In this document: positions 40,884 to 51,913 of the stretch, piece by piece
How the letters are laid out: each line of letters begins with the position of its first letter
Position numbering within the stretch: the first letter of the stretch is position 1
Assembly (NCBI GenBank): GCA_015060065.1
Contig: SUZF01000007.1
Location: 29,787-93,786 of the forward strand
Reading direction: 5' to 3'
From: Rikenellaceae bacterium
GTDB lineage: Bacteria > Bacteroidota > Bacteroidia > Bacteroidales > Rikenellaceae
Length of the DNA: 64,000 nt
The notes under the pieces: model-generated
Told to the model about the DNA's origin: nothing
Seen by the model: only the letters and a program-made list of their open reading frames with translations
Database searches by the model: none
Translations under genes and position numbers: made by a program

Positions 40884-41330
40884 ATGGAACTCAATAATCT
40901 CAAACCCGCAAAGGGTTCGACTCATCACGACAAACGTATTGGTCGCGGTGCAGGTTCGGGCCACGGTGGTACTGCAACACGCGGTCACAAGGGAGCCCAG
41001 TCACGTTCGGGCTACTCTCGCAAATTAGGTTTCGAAGGTGGTCAGATGCCGCTTCAGCGTCGTCTTCCCAAGTTCGGTTTTACCAACATCAAGCGAGTAG
41101 AGTTCAAAGCTATTAACCTCTCGACGCTCGAAGACCTCGCAGCAAAGAAGAATCTTGCAGAGGTAAATCTCGATGCTCTCGTAGCGTCGGGCTTCGTATC
41201 GGCAAACGATAAGGTTAAGATTTTGGGCAATGGCGCAGTTACGAAGGCTTTGAAAGTTACTGCTCATGCATTCTCGAAGAGTGCAGAGGCAGCAATCGTA
41301 GCAGCTGGTGGTAGCGTTGAGAAATTGTAA
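40884..41330 (+). CDS. rplO: 50S ribosomal protein L15
   Basis: MELNNLKPAKGSTHHDKRIGRGAGSGHGGTATRGHKGAQSRSG. Confidence 0.98.
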   Translation: MELNNLKPAKGSTHHDKRIGRGAGSGHGGTATRGHKGAQSRSGYSRKLGFEGGQMPLQRRLPKFGFTNIKRVEFKAINLSTLEDLAAKKNLAEVNLDALVASGFVSANDKVKILGNGAVTKALKVTAHAFSKSAEAAIVAAGGSVEKL

Positions 41331-41350
41331 GAAACCTTAAAGCGATAATT

Positions 41351-42733
41351 ATGAATAGTTATCTTATTGTTGGTATTGTCTTTTTGGTAGTTATTGCCTT
41401 CTTGGCAGCCAACAAGAAACTTCGTGAAACGCTCAAGAATATCTACAAGATTGAGGAGTTGCGTAAGCGTGTAGGCTACACGCTCCTCCTTCTGTTGGTA
41501 TATCGCTTGGGCTGTTTTGTGGTGATTCCGGGTATCAACCCCAACCTCTTGGGTGAGGGTTCGGCACTGGCAAACCAGATGGACAGCAACAGCCTTCTCG
41601 GTCTGTTGAACGTATTCTCTGGCGGTGCATTTGCCAATGCAGCAGTATTTGCACTCGGAGTTATGCCGTATATCACCGCCTCGATTATCATCCAGTTGTT
41701 GGGAATGATGATTCCCTACTTCCAGAAGATGCAGAAAGAGGGTGAGAGCGGTCGCCGCAAAATGAACCAGTGGACACGTTTCCTGACTATTGGAGTTTTG
41801 ATGCTCCAAGGTCCGACTTACGTGGCTAACCTTTACAACCAGGTACCGCAGGCATTCGTCTATGGCAATACGCCGTTGTTCTATGCCTACGCAACCGCAA
41901 TTCTGATTGCCGGCACGATGTTCGTTATGTGGCTCGGTGAGAAGATTACGGATAAGGGTATCGGTAATGGTGTGTCGCTGATTATTATGATCGGTATCGT
42001 AGCACGCCTTCCGCACGCGCTCTTGGCAGAGGTCAATGCGCGCTTGAACACCTCGACCGGTAGTATCATTATGATTATCGTCGAGTTGGTTCTGCTCTTC
42101 CTGGTGTTTATGGCAACCATCGCAGTCGTTCAGGCTGTCCGCAAGGTTCCCGTACAGTACGCAAAGCGTATAGTGGGTAATAAGCAGTATGGTGGTGTTC
42201 GTCAGTACATTCCGCTCAAAATGAATGCAGCGAATGTGATGCCCATCATCTTCGCACAGGCGTTGATGTTTATTCCCATGTTGTTCGCAGGTGTTGCCCC
42301 CGGTTTTGCAGGAGCATTCTCCGACATGACCGGATTCTGGTACAACTTTACGCTTTCGGTGTTGGTAATTGTCTTCACGTTCTTCTACACGGCAATTATC
42401 ATCAATCCTCAAATGATGGCAGACGATATGAAGCGTAACGGTGGCTTCATCCCCGGAGTTAAGCCCGGAAAGGCAACCGTTTCGTATATCGATGGCATCA
42501 TTACAAGAATCACCCTTCCGGGTTCGATTTTCCTCGCTATCGTGTCGATAATGCCGGCACTCGCGATGAAATTCCTGAACGTTCAGCAGTCGTTTGCATA
42601 CTTCTATGGAGGTACATCGTTGCTGATTATGGTGGGTGTTGTTCTTGACACTCTCAAGCAGGTAGAGAGCTACCTTTTGATGCGTCACTATGATGGTCTT
42701 ATGAAGACAGGTCGCATTCAAGGTCGCTACTAA
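41351..42733 (+). CDS. secY: preprotein translocase subunit SecY
   Basis: ELRKRVGYTLLLLLVYRLGCFVVIPGINP...ALGVMPYITASIIIQLLGMMIPYFQKMQKEGE. Confidence 0.98.
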   Translation: MNSYLIVGIVFLVVIAFLAANKKLRETLKNIYKIEELRKRVGYTLLLLLVYRLGCFVVIPGINPNLLGEGSALANQMDSNSLLGLLNVFSGGAFANAAVFALGVMPYITASIIIQLLGMMIPYFQKMQKEGESGRRKMNQWTRFLTIGVLMLQGPTYVANLYNQVPQAFVYGNTPLFYAYATAILIAGTMFVMWLGEKITDKGIGNGVSLIIMIGIVARLPHALLAEVNARLNTSTGSIIMIIVELVLLFLVFMATIAVVQAVRKVPVQYAKRIVGNKQYGGVRQYIPLKMNAANVMPIIFAQALMFIPMLFAGVAPGFAGAFSDMTGFWYNFTLSVLVIVFTFFYTAIIINPQMMADDMKRNGGFIPGVKPGKATVSYIDGIITRITLPGSIFLAIVSIMPALAMKFLNVQQSFAYFYGGTSLLIMVGVVLDTLKQVESYLLMRHYDGLMKTGRIQGRY

Positions 42734-42760
42734 TAGTTTTAATAAGAGTTCATTTGTTAA

Positions 42761-43534
42761 ATGATATACCTTAAAACCAACGACGAGATAGAGTTGCTCC
42801 GCGAGAATAATATTCTTGTGAGTCAAACCTTGGCAGAGGTGGGAAGACACATCAAGCCGGGTGTTACGACCAAGGAGCTGGATCGAATCGCAGAGGATTT
42901 TATCCGCGCTCACGGAGCAATTCCATCTTGTCTTGGTTACGAGGGCTATCCTGCGGCGACTTGTATTTCGGTCAATGAGCAGGTAGTTCACGGTATTCCG
43001 TCGGATTACGTTATCAAAGAGGGCGACATAGTGTCGGTCGATTTGTGTACGTTTATGAAGGGGTTCAATGGTGATTCGGCATATACGTTTGCCGTTGGAG
43101 AGATTGATGACGATGTACGTCGTCTGTTGGAGGTCACCAAAGAGGCTCTTTACAAGGGTACGGCACAGGCGAAGGTCGGGAATCGCGTAGGCGATATTTC
43201 GGCAGCCGTGCAGGAGTACGCTGAAAGCTTCGGCTACGGCGTAGTGCGCGAGTTGGAGGGACATGGACTGGGACGAAAAATGCACGAGGCTCCCGGTGTT
43301 CCGAATTACGGCGCACGAGGCAGAGGCCCTCTCCTCAAAGAGGGAATGGTCATCTGCATAGAACCGATGATAACAATGGGCAACCGAGCGGTAGTGTTCG
43401 AGCGTGATGGCTGGACAGTCAGAACGCGCGACAGAAAGCCCGCGGCACACTATGAGTTTGCTGTGGCAATCCGCAAAGATGGTCCGGACGTGCTGACGGA
43501 TTTCGGTATAATCGAAAACGCACTTAACAACTAA
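42761..43534 (+). CDS. map: type I methionyl aminopeptidase
   Basis: GYEGYPAATCISVNEQVVHGIPSDYVIKEGDIVSVDL; ELEGHGLGRKMHEAPGVPN. Confidence 0.97.
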   Translation: MIYLKTNDEIELLRENNILVSQTLAEVGRHIKPGVTTKELDRIAEDFIRAHGAIPSCLGYEGYPAATCISVNEQVVHGIPSDYVIKEGDIVSVDLCTFMKGFNGDSAYTFAVGEIDDDVRRLLEVTKEALYKGTAQAKVGNRVGDISAAVQEYAESFGYGVVRELEGHGLGRKMHEAPGVPNYGARGRGPLLKEGMVICIEPMITMGNRAVVFERDGWTVRTRDRKPAAHYEFAVAIRKDGPDVLTDFGIIENALNN

Positions 43535-43543
43535 AAAAACTCT

Positions 43544-43762
43544 ATGGCAAAACAAGCTGCTATCGAAATGGACGGAACGATAATCGAGGCGTTGTCCAAT
43601 GCAATGTTCCGCGTTGAGTTGGATAACGGACACGTTATCACCGCCCACATCTCTGGAAAGATGAGAATGCACTACATCAAGATTCTTCCCGGAGATAAAG
43701 TAAAAGTGGAGATGACTCCTTACGATTTGAGTAAGGGTCGTATATCCTTTAGGTACAAATAA
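43544..43762 (+). CDS. infA: translation initiation factor IF-1
   Basis: [72 protein letters not shown]. Confidence 0.98.
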   Translation: MAKQAAIEMDGTIIEALSNAMFRVELDNGHVITAHISGKMRMHYIKILPGDKVKVEMTPYDLSKGRISFRYK

Positions 43763-43781
43763 TCAAGATTGCTTGAAAATT

Positions 43782-43898
43782 ATGAAAGTAAAAGCATCAA
43801 TCAAGAAAAGAAGCGAGGATTGCAAAATCGTACGTCGTAAAGGTAAGTTGTACGTAATCTGCAAGAAAAATCCTAAATTCAAAATGCGCCAAGGGTAA
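43782..43898 (+). CDS. rpmJ: 50S ribosomal protein L36 (not in supplied ORF track)
   Basis: Direct translation: [38 protein letters not shown]. Confidence 0.97.
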   Translation: MKVKASIKKRSEDCKIVRRKGKLYVICKKNPKFKMRQG

Positions 43899-43933
43899 AT
43901 GTTAAACGATTAAATTAAAGAAACAGAAAATTT

Positions 43934-44314
43934 ATGGCACGTATAGTCGGTGTAGATTTACCAAAGAATAAAAGAGGCGAGATCGGTCTGACCTACATCT
44001 ACGGCATTGGTCGTAGCACGGCACAGAAGATTCTCGACAAGTGTGGCATCAGCTACGATGTAAAAGTACAGGATTGGACCGATGATCAGGTAGGTGCTAT
44101 CCGCTCGGCAATCTCGGAGATGGGATTGAAGGTAGAGGGAGAGTGCCGCTCGGTGGTTCAGCTCAACATCAAGCGTTTGATGGATATCGGTTGCTACCGT
44201 GGTATCCGTCACCGTTTGGGTCTTCCGGTTCGTGGTCAATCGACCAAGAACAATGCACGTACTCGTAAGGGTCGTAAGAAGACAGTCGCAAACAAGAAAA
44301 AGGCAACGAAGTAA
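43934..44314 (+). CDS. rpsM: 30S ribosomal protein S13
   Basis: [34 protein letters not shown]. Confidence 0.98.
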   Translation: MARIVGVDLPKNKRGEIGLTYIYGIGRSTAQKILDKCGISYDVKVQDWTDDQVGAIRSAISEMGLKVEGECRSVVQLNIKRLMDIGCYRGIRHRLGLPVRGQSTKNNARTRKGRKKTVANKKKATK

Positions 44315-44327
44315 TAATTAGAGAGTT

Positions 44328-44717
44328 ATGGCAAAGAAAACAGGAACAGTTAAGAAGAAGGTTGTTAAGGTTGGTGCCGTGGGTATGGCTTTCGTACACT
44401 CGACATTTAACAACGTTATCATCTCGATTACCAATGAGGTTGGCGAGGTTATCAGCTGGTCGTCGGCAGGTAAGATGGGATTCCGTGGTTCGAAGAAGAA
44501 TACTCCCTATGCAGCACAGACCGCAGCAGCAGATTGTGCAAAGGTTGCTTACGATATGGGATTGCGCAAAGTTAAGGTTTATGTGAAGGGTCCGGGTCAG
44601 GGTCGCGAGTCGGCAGTTCGTACCATTCACGGTGCCGGTATTGAGGTAATGGAGATTATCGATGTTACTCCGCTGCCGCACAATGGTTGTCGCGCTCCTA
44701 ACCGTCGTCGCGTATAA
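44328..44717 (+). CDS. rpsK: 30S ribosomal protein S11
   Basis: [46 protein letters not shown]. Confidence 0.98.
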   Translation: MAKKTGTVKKKVVKVGAVGMAFVHSTFNNVIISITNEVGEVISWSSAGKMGFRGSKKNTPYAAQTAAADCAKVAYDMGLRKVKVYVKGPGQGRESAVRTIHGAGIEVMEIIDVTPLPHNGCRAPNRRRV

Positions 44718-44789
44718 TTTTTGCGTCTGAACGGATAAGGAAAGAAGACAAACTTAATTTTGACAAAGAATTATTAAAAAGTAAAAACA

Positions 44790-45398
44790 ATGGGAAGATA
44801 TATAGGACCTAAAACAAAAATCGCCAGAAAGTTTGGCGAGGCTATTTACGGTGCGGATAAGAGTCTCGATAAGAGAAACTATCCTCCCGGACAACACGGT
44901 CTTGCGCGCAAGCGTAAAAAGACTTCGGAGTATGGTTTGCAGCTGTCGGAGAAGCAGAAGGCAAAGTACACTTACGGATTGCTCGAAAAGCAGTTCTCGC
45001 GTACTTATGAGCAGGCAGCCCGTATGGGTGGTATCACGGGTGAGAACCTGTTGAAACTGCTTGAATGCCGTCTTGACAATGTTGTTTACCGTCTCGGTAT
45101 TGCTCCTACTCGTGCAGCAGCACGTCAGCTCGTTTCTCATCGTCACATCTGCGTAAATGGCGAGATTGTAAACATCCCGTCGTACTCGCTCAAAGTTGGT
45201 GATGTTGTTTCGGTACGCGAGAAGTCGAAGTCGTTGGAGGTTATCGTAGATTCGTTGGCAGGTGCTTCGAAGAGCCGCTACTCGTGGCTCGAATGGGATG
45301 GCGCAACGATGAGCGGTAAGTTCTTGCAGCGTCCAGAGCGCGAGGAGATTCCGGAGAATATCAAGGAGCAGTTCATCGTCGAGTTGTACTCCAAGTAG
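44790..45398 (+). CDS. rpsD: 30S ribosomal protein S4
   Basis: [21 protein letters not shown]...[35 protein letters not shown]. Confidence 0.98.
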   Translation: MGRYIGPKTKIARKFGEAIYGADKSLDKRNYPPGQHGLARKRKKTSEYGLQLSEKQKAKYTYGLLEKQFSRTYEQAARMGGITGENLLKLLECRLDNVVYRLGIAPTRAAARQLVSHRHICVNGEIVNIPSYSLKVGDVVSVREKSKSLEVIVDSLAGASKSRYSWLEWDGATMSGKFLQRPEREEIPENIKEQFIVELYSK

Positions 45399-45423
45399 TA
45401 ATCAATAACACACAAAATAAATT

Positions 45424-46416
45424 ATGGCAATATTAGCATTCCAAAGACCTGAAAAGGTTATTATGCTTGAATCGACTTCGTCGTTCGGAAAGTTTGAGTT
45501 CCGTCCGTTGGAGCCTGGGTTCGGTATGACTATTGGTAACGCTTTGCGCCGTATATTGCTCTCTTCGTTGGAGGGTTATGCAATTACGACCGTGAAGGTT
45601 GCCGGTGTTGACCACGAGTTTGCCGCTATTCCCGGTGTGATGGAGGGAATGATTGATATCGTTCTCAAATTGAAGCAGATTCGCTTCATCCGCACCGTAG
45701 ATAATCAGGATGCCGAGAAGGTGTCTATCAATGTTGCGGGTGTTACTGAACTTACGGCAGGATACATCTCGAACTATCTTTCGTTCTTCAAGGTTTTGAA
45801 TCCCGATTTGGTAATCTGCCATCTGGCTCCGGGTACGAAGATGCAGATGACGATTACGATTGGTAAGGGTCGTGGTTATGTGCCTTCGGAGGAGAATACT
45901 CCTGCGGATTGCGAATTTGGTACGTTGCCTATCGACTCGATTCACACTCCGATTAAGAACGTAAAGTATGCTATCGAGAACTATCGTGTTGAGCAGAAGA
46001 CCGACTACGAGAAGTTGAATTTGGAGATTACGACCGATGGCTCGATTCATCCGAAGGAGGCCCTCAAAGAGGCTGCAAAGATTCTGATTCAGCACTTTAT
46101 GCTCTTCTCGGATGAGAAGATTACCCTCAATATGGAGGATAATAGTGGAGCCGAGGAGTTCGATGAGGATATTCTCCACATGCGCCAACTGTTGAAGACC
46201 AAGTTGTCGGATCAGGATTTGAGTGTTCGCGCACTCAACTGCTTGAAGGCGGCAGAGGTTGATACGGTAGGTGATTTGGTTCGCCTCAATCGCAGTGATC
46301 TGCTCAAATTCCGTAACTTCGGTAAGAAGTCGCTGACTGAACTCGATGAGTTGTTGGCATCGCTGAATCTTAAATTCGGAATGGACGTATCTATGTACAA
46401 ACTTGATAAAGAATAA
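45424..46416 (+). CDS. rpoA: DNA-directed RNA polymerase subunit alpha
   Basis: [52 protein letters not shown]. Confidence 0.98.
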   Translation: MAILAFQRPEKVIMLESTSSFGKFEFRPLEPGFGMTIGNALRRILLSSLEGYAITTVKVAGVDHEFAAIPGVMEGMIDIVLKLKQIRFIRTVDNQDAEKVSINVAGVTELTAGYISNYLSFFKVLNPDLVICHLAPGTKMQMTITIGKGRGYVPSEENTPADCEFGTLPIDSIHTPIKNVKYAIENYRVEQKTDYEKLNLEITTDGSIHPKEALKEAAKILIQHFMLFSDEKITLNMEDNSGAEEFDEDILHMRQLLKTKLSDQDLSVRALNCLKAAEVDTVGDLVRLNRSDLLKFRNFGKKSLTELDELLASLNLKFGMDVSMYKLDKE

Positions 46417-46418
46417 TT

Positions 46419-46991
46419 ATGAGACACAATAAGAATTTTAATCACCTTGGTCGTCAGGCGGGTCACCGCAAGGCTATGTTGTCGAACATGGCTTCGTCGC
46501 TGATTCTTCACAAGCGTATCGAGACGACGGTTGCCAAGGCAAAAGCAGTTAAGCAGTTCGTAGAGCCTCTGGTAACTCGTTCAAAGGAGGATACGACTCA
46601 CTCGCGTCGTGTAGTATTCTCGTACCTCAAACAAAAGGAGGCTGTTACCGAGTTGTTCCGCACGATTGCTCCGAAGATTGCAAATCGTCCGGGCGGTTAT
46701 ACCCGTATTTTGAAGACCGGTTTCCGTTTGGGTGATGGTGCCGATATGTGTATCATCGAGTTCGTTGATTTCAACGAGGCATACACTCTCGGTGTAACTC
46801 CCGCAGCGGCAACTGCCGAGGCTAAACCCAAGACTCGTCGTTCGCGCAAGAAGACGACCGATGCTGTTGAGGACGCTACCGTAGTAGCCGAGAAGAAGGC
46901 TGCTCCGAAGGCAAAGCCCGTACAGAAGGCTGCAAAGAACACCGGTGCAAAGGTGTCTAACGTTAAGACTAACGTTGGTAAGAAGATGTAA
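46419..46991 (+). CDS. rplQ: 50S ribosomal protein L17 with basic C-terminal extension
   Basis: [56 protein letters not shown]; tail [58 protein letters not shown]. Confidence 0.97.
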   Translation: MRHNKNFNHLGRQAGHRKAMLSNMASSLILHKRIETTVAKAKAVKQFVEPLVTRSKEDTTHSRRVVFSYLKQKEAVTELFRTIAPKIANRPGGYTRILKTGFRLGDGADMCIIEFVDFNEAYTLGVTPAAATAEAKPKTRRSRKKTTDAVEDATVVAEKKAAPKAKPVQKAAKNTGAKVSNVKTNVGKKM

Positions 46992-47020
46992 TAAGTCGCA
47001 AGACAGATATATCTTTACGA

Positions 47021-47052
47021 CCACCCGTTCCAAATGGAGCGGGTGGTTTTTT
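47021..47052 (+). terminator. intrinsic terminator after rplQ
   Basis: ccacccg-ttccaaatggag-cgggtgg followed by tttttt. Confidence 0.85.
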
Positions 47053-47144
47053 GCTTTATTTTCTTTAACCTCATTAAGTACTTTGCCTCACTCATCACCC
47101 CCCCCATCCACAAAAAAAGGTAATGATATAGGTAATGATGCAAG

Positions 47145-47180
47145 AAAAAAGACTGCCCGACCAAAAAGTCAGACAGTCTT
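47145..47180 (-). terminator. intrinsic terminator of glycogen operon
   Basis: Reverse strand aagactgtctgac-tttttg-gtcgggcagtctttttt. Confidence 0.8.
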
Positions 47181-47317
47181 GTCTATTCGATAGGAGGTGT
47201 TGGATACCCCGCCTATCCTCGGCATGGGCGTTGCCCCACCCCTCGGTAAGACGTGTCGGTTGCTTCCTCTCCGGCAAGGCCTGTTGGTTGTCCAGCCCTC
47301 CCCGATGATTTGCTCTG

Positions 47318-48538
47318 TTAAGCCTTCTTTGCAGTCTTCTTACGTGCCGCCTTTGCCTCCAAAGCCTTCTCAACCTCGATTTGGAAGTCCGAAAGTACGT
47401 TCATATAGTTGATGAACGCCTCATAAGAGGAGCCGTAGGGGTTGAAGTAGGAGTGTACATCACCGTCCGAGAGCCACTTTGTTGCCATATAGTAGAAGTG
47501 GTCCGAGGTCTGCATAAAGTTCCATACATAGTCGAAATCGGCACTTTTGAGGCTCTTAACCTTATCTTTCAAAGCGTAGAGTTTCGAGAATGCCTCGTTC
47601 TGCAACTCATTACCGAGCCAAGCCGTGATATCGCGCTCCTCATCAGCCCACGACATAACGTGCGGACAGTGGAGTACCGACACGGGCTGGTGCTTTGCCG
47701 CAGCCTTCGATACGGTCTCGAACTCCATATCGCCATGTGCCAAGACAGCCTTCGGCAGTGCTTTCATAAAGTCGAGGATGCCGGTCGAAGCCTTCTGGTG
47801 CTCGCCAAAGGTCTCGTAGTCCATAAAGAGGTTGATAATCTCGCCATTCTCGGCTGCCAGCCATGATGCGTACTTGTCGGCAGTGAGAGGATACTCCGCC
47901 CATCCCTGATTCGAGAAGCGGAAGGCGATATCGTCCGAGAGTTTATAGTTGCGCAGCAGCAGGCGCAGTTTCTGGTCCTCGGCATTAGCATATACGAAGT
48001 CGGGTGACTTCCATCCGAGGATATGCTTTGCACCCTCTGCCAACATCGTCTTGAAACCCATCTCGGCAACCATAGCACCGATGCCGTCCGAGTAGATTAA
48101 CTCTGTATTGCGGAAAGCGGTAGGCTTTTGACCAAACTCCTTCTTAATCATTGCTGTATGGAGTTTTACCTGCTCCACGAAATCCTCCTTCGATGCGAGA
48201 GCCGCCAACGAGTGCGAGTAGGTCTCGGCAAGGAACTCTACACATCCCGTCTCGGCAAGGGCCTTGAACGAGTCGAGTACTTCGGGTGCGTATGCGCGGA
48301 ACTGCTCGACAACCGTACCTGTGAGCGAGAACGAGCAACGGAACTTGCCCTTGTTCTCCTTGATAAGTTTGAGCAACAGTGCATTCATCGGAAGGTAGCA
48401 CTGGCGGGCAATCTTCTGCATAATCGCGCGATTAGTCAAATCGTCGAGATAGTTGTGGTCTTTGCCCATATGGAAGAATCGGTAGGTCTTCAAACGCCAG
48501 GGCTGGTGTACCTGAAAATATAAGCAAATAGTTTTCAT
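47318..48538 (-). CDS. glycoside hydrolase family 57 protein
   Basis: MKTICLYFQVHQPWRLKTYRFFHMGKDHNYLDDLTN...NLFMDYETFGEHQ; GH57 signatures. Confidence 0.88.
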   Translation of the reverse strand: MKTICLYFQVHQPWRLKTYRFFHMGKDHNYLDDLTNRAIMQKIARQCYLPMNALLLKLIKENKGKFRCSFSLTGTVVEQFRAYAPEVLDSFKALAETGCVEFLAETYSHSLAALASKEDFVEQVKLHTAMIKKEFGQKPTAFRNTELIYSDGIGAMVAEMGFKTMLAEGAKHILGWKSPDFVYANAEDQKLRLLLRNYKLSDDIAFRFSNQGWAEYPLTADKYASWLAAENGEIINLFMDYETFGEHQKASTGILDFMKALPKAVLAHGDMEFETVSKAAAKHQPVSVLHCPHVMSWADEERDITAWLGNELQNEAFSKLYALKDKVKSLKSADFDYVWNFMQTSDHFYYMATKWLSDGDVHSYFNPYGSSYEAFINYMNVLSDFQIEVEKALEAKAARKKTAKKA

Positions 48539-48552
48539 ATTGTGAGTTTTTG

Positions 48553-49863
48553 TTATTTCGCGTTATCGATGACTTCTTGGTAAATCTTCTTGATTTTTGC
48601 TGCCGCATTGTTCCATTTGAGGTTAGTAACCTCTTCAAGTCCCTTCTTGGCAAACATCTCGGCAAGCGCCGGATAGGTAATCAGACCGTAGATGGCATCT
48701 GCCATGGCATCCACATCCCAATAATCAACCTTCACAGCGTAGTCGAGAACCTCTGCAACACCGCTCTGCTTCGAGATGATGCTCGGCACATTCGAGCGCA
48801 TAGCCTCCAAGGGCGAGATTCCGAATGGCTCCGAAACCGAAGGCATGATATATACATCCGACAGACGGAACATCTTGTGTACGTCATCGCCACGCAAGAA
48901 TCCCGTGAAGTGGAAACGGTCGGCAATGCCGAGGCGTGCCACGCGACGGATGACATGGTTCATCATATCGCCCGAACCAGCCATTACGAAGCGTACATTA
49001 GGTACTCGTTTGAGAACTTTTGCCGCAGCCTCCACGAAGTAGTCGGGACCCTTCTGGTAGGTAATACGACCGAGGAAGGTTACAATCTTATCCTCGACAC
49101 CACGCTCCGGAGCCTCGTTCTCCTTCTCGGCAAAGCGCACGGCATTATGCACCGTTACAACCTTGTCTGCCGGAATGTTATACTTGTCGATGATGATGTT
49201 GCGCGTAAGATTCGACACTGCGATAACGCAATCCGCAGCAGCCATACCGGCACGTTCCATCTCATAGACGCGTGTATCGATATTATCTGCCGAACCGCGG
49301 TCGAACGATGTTGCGTGCATGTGGACAACCAATGGTTTGCCCGATACACGCTTTGCAGCAATACCCGCAAAGTAGGTGAGCCAGTCGTGTGCGTGAATCA
49401 CATCGAACTTACCTTCGAGGTCTTTTGCCACCTGTGCAGCGATAATAGCATAGCGGGCAACCTCCTCCATAAGGTTTGCTCCATACTTTCCGGAGAAGGT
49501 GTAGCGCTGACTCCAAAGGTCCTTGGTTTCCCAACTCTTTTTACCACTTTTGACATACTCGTCGTGGTAGGCGAGATACTCTTCGGGCGAGATGTAGGGG
49601 ACCATATTCGAGTCGATATGCACGAAAGAAATCTTGTCGATGATATCCTCTACGCCTCCGTCCACGTTGCCGAAAACGGCCTCCACGTCGCTTGCATTGA
49701 CAACATCAACGAAACGTTGGTCCTCGTCGCCCGATGCCTTCGGCATCACGAAAGTAACCTCCACATCGTTACGTGCCAATCCGCGCGTCATTCCGTAGCA
49801 AGCCGTGCCGAGGCCTCCTGCAATATGAGGAGGAAACTCCCAGCCGAACATTAACACTCTCAT
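48553..49863 (-). CDS. glycosyltransferase family 4 (glycogen synthase-like)
   Basis: MRVLMFGWEFPPHIAGGLGTACYGMTRGLARNDVEVTFVMP; FDVIHAHDWLTYFAGIAAKRVSGKPLVVHMHAT; PSVSEPFGISPLEAMRS. Confidence 0.9.
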   Translation of the reverse strand: MRVLMFGWEFPPHIAGGLGTACYGMTRGLARNDVEVTFVMPKASGDEDQRFVDVVNASDVEAVFGNVDGGVEDIIDKISFVHIDSNMVPYISPEEYLAYHDEYVKSGKKSWETKDLWSQRYTFSGKYGANLMEEVARYAIIAAQVAKDLEGKFDVIHAHDWLTYFAGIAAKRVSGKPLVVHMHATSFDRGSADNIDTRVYEMERAGMAAADCVIAVSNLTRNIIIDKYNIPADKVVTVHNAVRFAEKENEAPERGVEDKIVTFLGRITYQKGPDYFVEAAAKVLKRVPNVRFVMAGSGDMMNHVIRRVARLGIADRFHFTGFLRGDDVHKMFRLSDVYIMPSVSEPFGISPLEAMRSNVPSIISKQSGVAEVLDYAVKVDYWDVDAMADAIYGLITYPALAEMFAKKGLEEVTNLKWNNAAAKIKKIYQEVIDNAK

Positions 49864-49869
49864 CGCTTA

Positions 49870-51876
49870 TTATTTTTTCTTGTTGTTACTCTTTGTTGTT
49901 TTCGTTGCCTTGGCGGTCTTTGAAGACTTTGCCCTCTTTGCTCCCTTGGTTGCCTCGGTAATAATCTCGCTGATTTGGAGCAGTGCGCCCACACTTAACG
50001 CCGACGAGATGGCACCACGAGGTCCAAACGGCGGGTCGGCATCGAAATACTCTCCGACCGAGCCGATGCAGTAGGTCTGAATCTCCTCGTTGAAGGCAGT
50101 GATAATCTCGTGTGCAGTCTCGGCAAAGGCCTTGCCTCGCAGACGGAAACCACAACGTACATAGAATATCAGGGGCCAAACCCAAACCGCACCATTCATG
50201 CGAACTCGTGCTTGTTGCGACTCCTCGTCATTTGCCGTAGTGTCGTAGAGCGGGTTGCGTGGCGAAAGGGTTCGCAGACCGCGAGGGGTGAGCAGGTGCT
50301 GGCGAATTGTGAGTACTACATTTACCGTCTGCTCCTCGTTGAGCATCGTATAGTCCAGACCGCAAGCCACAATCATATTCGAGCGAATAGCGTGGTTTGA
50401 CTCCGTGTCATTCACATAGTCATAGAGGTAGTTCTCATCTGCATACCAGAACTTCTCGATGAACGATGCCTGCGTCTTTGCGGGCATATCTTTCCACTCG
50501 GCAACGAATGCTTTGTCGCCCTGCTTCTTTGCCAGAGCCAGAGCGTAGCATACGGCATTGTACCACAGAGCCTGAATCTCGACTGCGTAACCTGCACGCG
50601 GGAGTTGTACCTTGCCATCGATGGTGGTATTCATCCACGTCAGAGCCACATTCTCTGCCGCAGCCCACACAAGTCCGTTTTCGTGCAACTGCACACGGCC
50701 TCCGATACCACTGCGGTATGCCTCCAAAATAGACTTCATGACCTCGCCGTAGCGATTCCAAATCTCTGCCGCGCCAAGGTGCTTTTCGAGATTCTGCAAC
50801 GTCCAGAAGAACCACAGCGGAGCGTCCGCCTCGTTATATGCCGAAGCCGAGCCTGCGAAATCGCCATTGCGCATATCGCGAATCATCGTGTCGAGAATCT
50901 CGATGCAGTCCTCCTTGTATCCCTGTTCGAGTGTGATACCCGGCAATGCGATAAAGGTCGAGCGACCATCAACACCGAGCCACGGATAGCCGGCAATCAT
51001 CTCGGTACGACTCTCCGGGCGACGAACCACGAACTGACGTGCAGAGTGGTGCAGACAACTCAAAAAGTCGATTTTGTGGGTACGACGGGCGAGTGACGTG
51101 GCGTAGAACTCACGAATACTCTCGCACGAGTGCATCTCTTCGGTCGATGCCGAGAAGATGATGCTTTCGCCCTTCTTGATTTTGAGTTCGAAGTAACCCG
51201 TAGTCATCAAATCCTCATAGCCGTTGTAGCCACGCTTCAACTCCTGCTGATACTCGAAGTCGTAGTACCAGTCGGGTGCCGGGATAAACTCGGCATCGGG
51301 GCGGTCGGTTTGAAGGTATAGCCACGGATAACTCTCGTAGAGTCGGCACTTAACACCACAAGCCACGGGGTATGAGCGACCATTTGCATCCATATTTGCC
51401 TTCGTGAGTGCGTGCTTGTCGCGGAATGCGAAGAAGGGTCGCAAGCGCAACGTGGTCTCCGAGTGAGCATCAAGCAACGTGTAGCGAATCATCAGTTGTG
51501 TGCGCTTGTGAATCCACAACAACTCCTTCTGCAAGATGACGCCTCCCACACGATAGGTAATCGTCGGGCAGGGGGTGTACTTGAAGTCGGTGATGTACTT
51601 GTGCCCACGAGGCTCGTAAACTCCGTTGAAACGGTGCAGTGCGAGGTTGAACGATTGGTCGTGCTGAACGATAGTTTCGTCGAGCGACGAGAGCAATACG
51701 TGCGTGCGGTCACTGTTGTCGATGGGCGCAACCATCAGTCCGTGATACTTGCGAGTATTACAGCAGACGATGGTCGTACTCATATAACCATTGCGACGGT
51801 CGGTAGCCAACATCTCGCGTTGAAGCGAGTATTCGAGGTTGCCGAGTTCGCCCTTGTCGAATGTAAGTGCTGACAT
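49870..51876 (-). CDS. glycogen debranching enzyme (amylo-alpha-1,6-glucosidase)
   Basis: NGYMSTTIVCCNTRKYHGLMVAP; AGYPWLGVDGRSTFIALPGITL; DFAGSASAYNEADAPLWFFWTLQ. Confidence 0.92.
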   Translation of the reverse strand: MSALTFDKGELGNLEYSLQREMLATDRRNGYMSTTIVCCNTRKYHGLMVAPIDNSDRTHVLLSSLDETIVQHDQSFNLALHRFNGVYEPRGHKYITDFKYTPCPTITYRVGGVILQKELLWIHKRTQLMIRYTLLDAHSETTLRLRPFFAFRDKHALTKANMDANGRSYPVACGVKCRLYESYPWLYLQTDRPDAEFIPAPDWYYDFEYQQELKRGYNGYEDLMTTGYFELKIKKGESIIFSASTEEMHSCESIREFYATSLARRTHKIDFLSCLHHSARQFVVRRPESRTEMIAGYPWLGVDGRSTFIALPGITLEQGYKEDCIEILDTMIRDMRNGDFAGSASAYNEADAPLWFFWTLQNLEKHLGAAEIWNRYGEVMKSILEAYRSGIGGRVQLHENGLVWAAAENVALTWMNTTIDGKVQLPRAGYAVEIQALWYNAVCYALALAKKQGDKAFVAEWKDMPAKTQASFIEKFWYADENYLYDYVNDTESNHAIRSNMIVACGLDYTMLNEEQTVNVVLTIRQHLLTPRGLRTLSPRNPLYDTTANDEESQQARVRMNGAVWVWPLIFYVRCGFRLRGKAFAETAHEIITAFNEEIQTYCIGSVGEYFDADPPFGPRGAISSALSVGALLQISEIITEATKGAKRAKSSKTAKATKTTKSNNKKK

Positions 51877-51913
51877 ATTTTTGAAATTTTATTGATTCTC
51901 TTTGTGAAATTAT

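Noticed and set aside
41264-43672. 802-aa ORF antisense to rplO-secY-map-infA
   Set aside because: It overlaps four well-supported essential genes on the opposite strand; its composition (Cys/His/Arg-rich) is typical of an antisense frame from biased codons.
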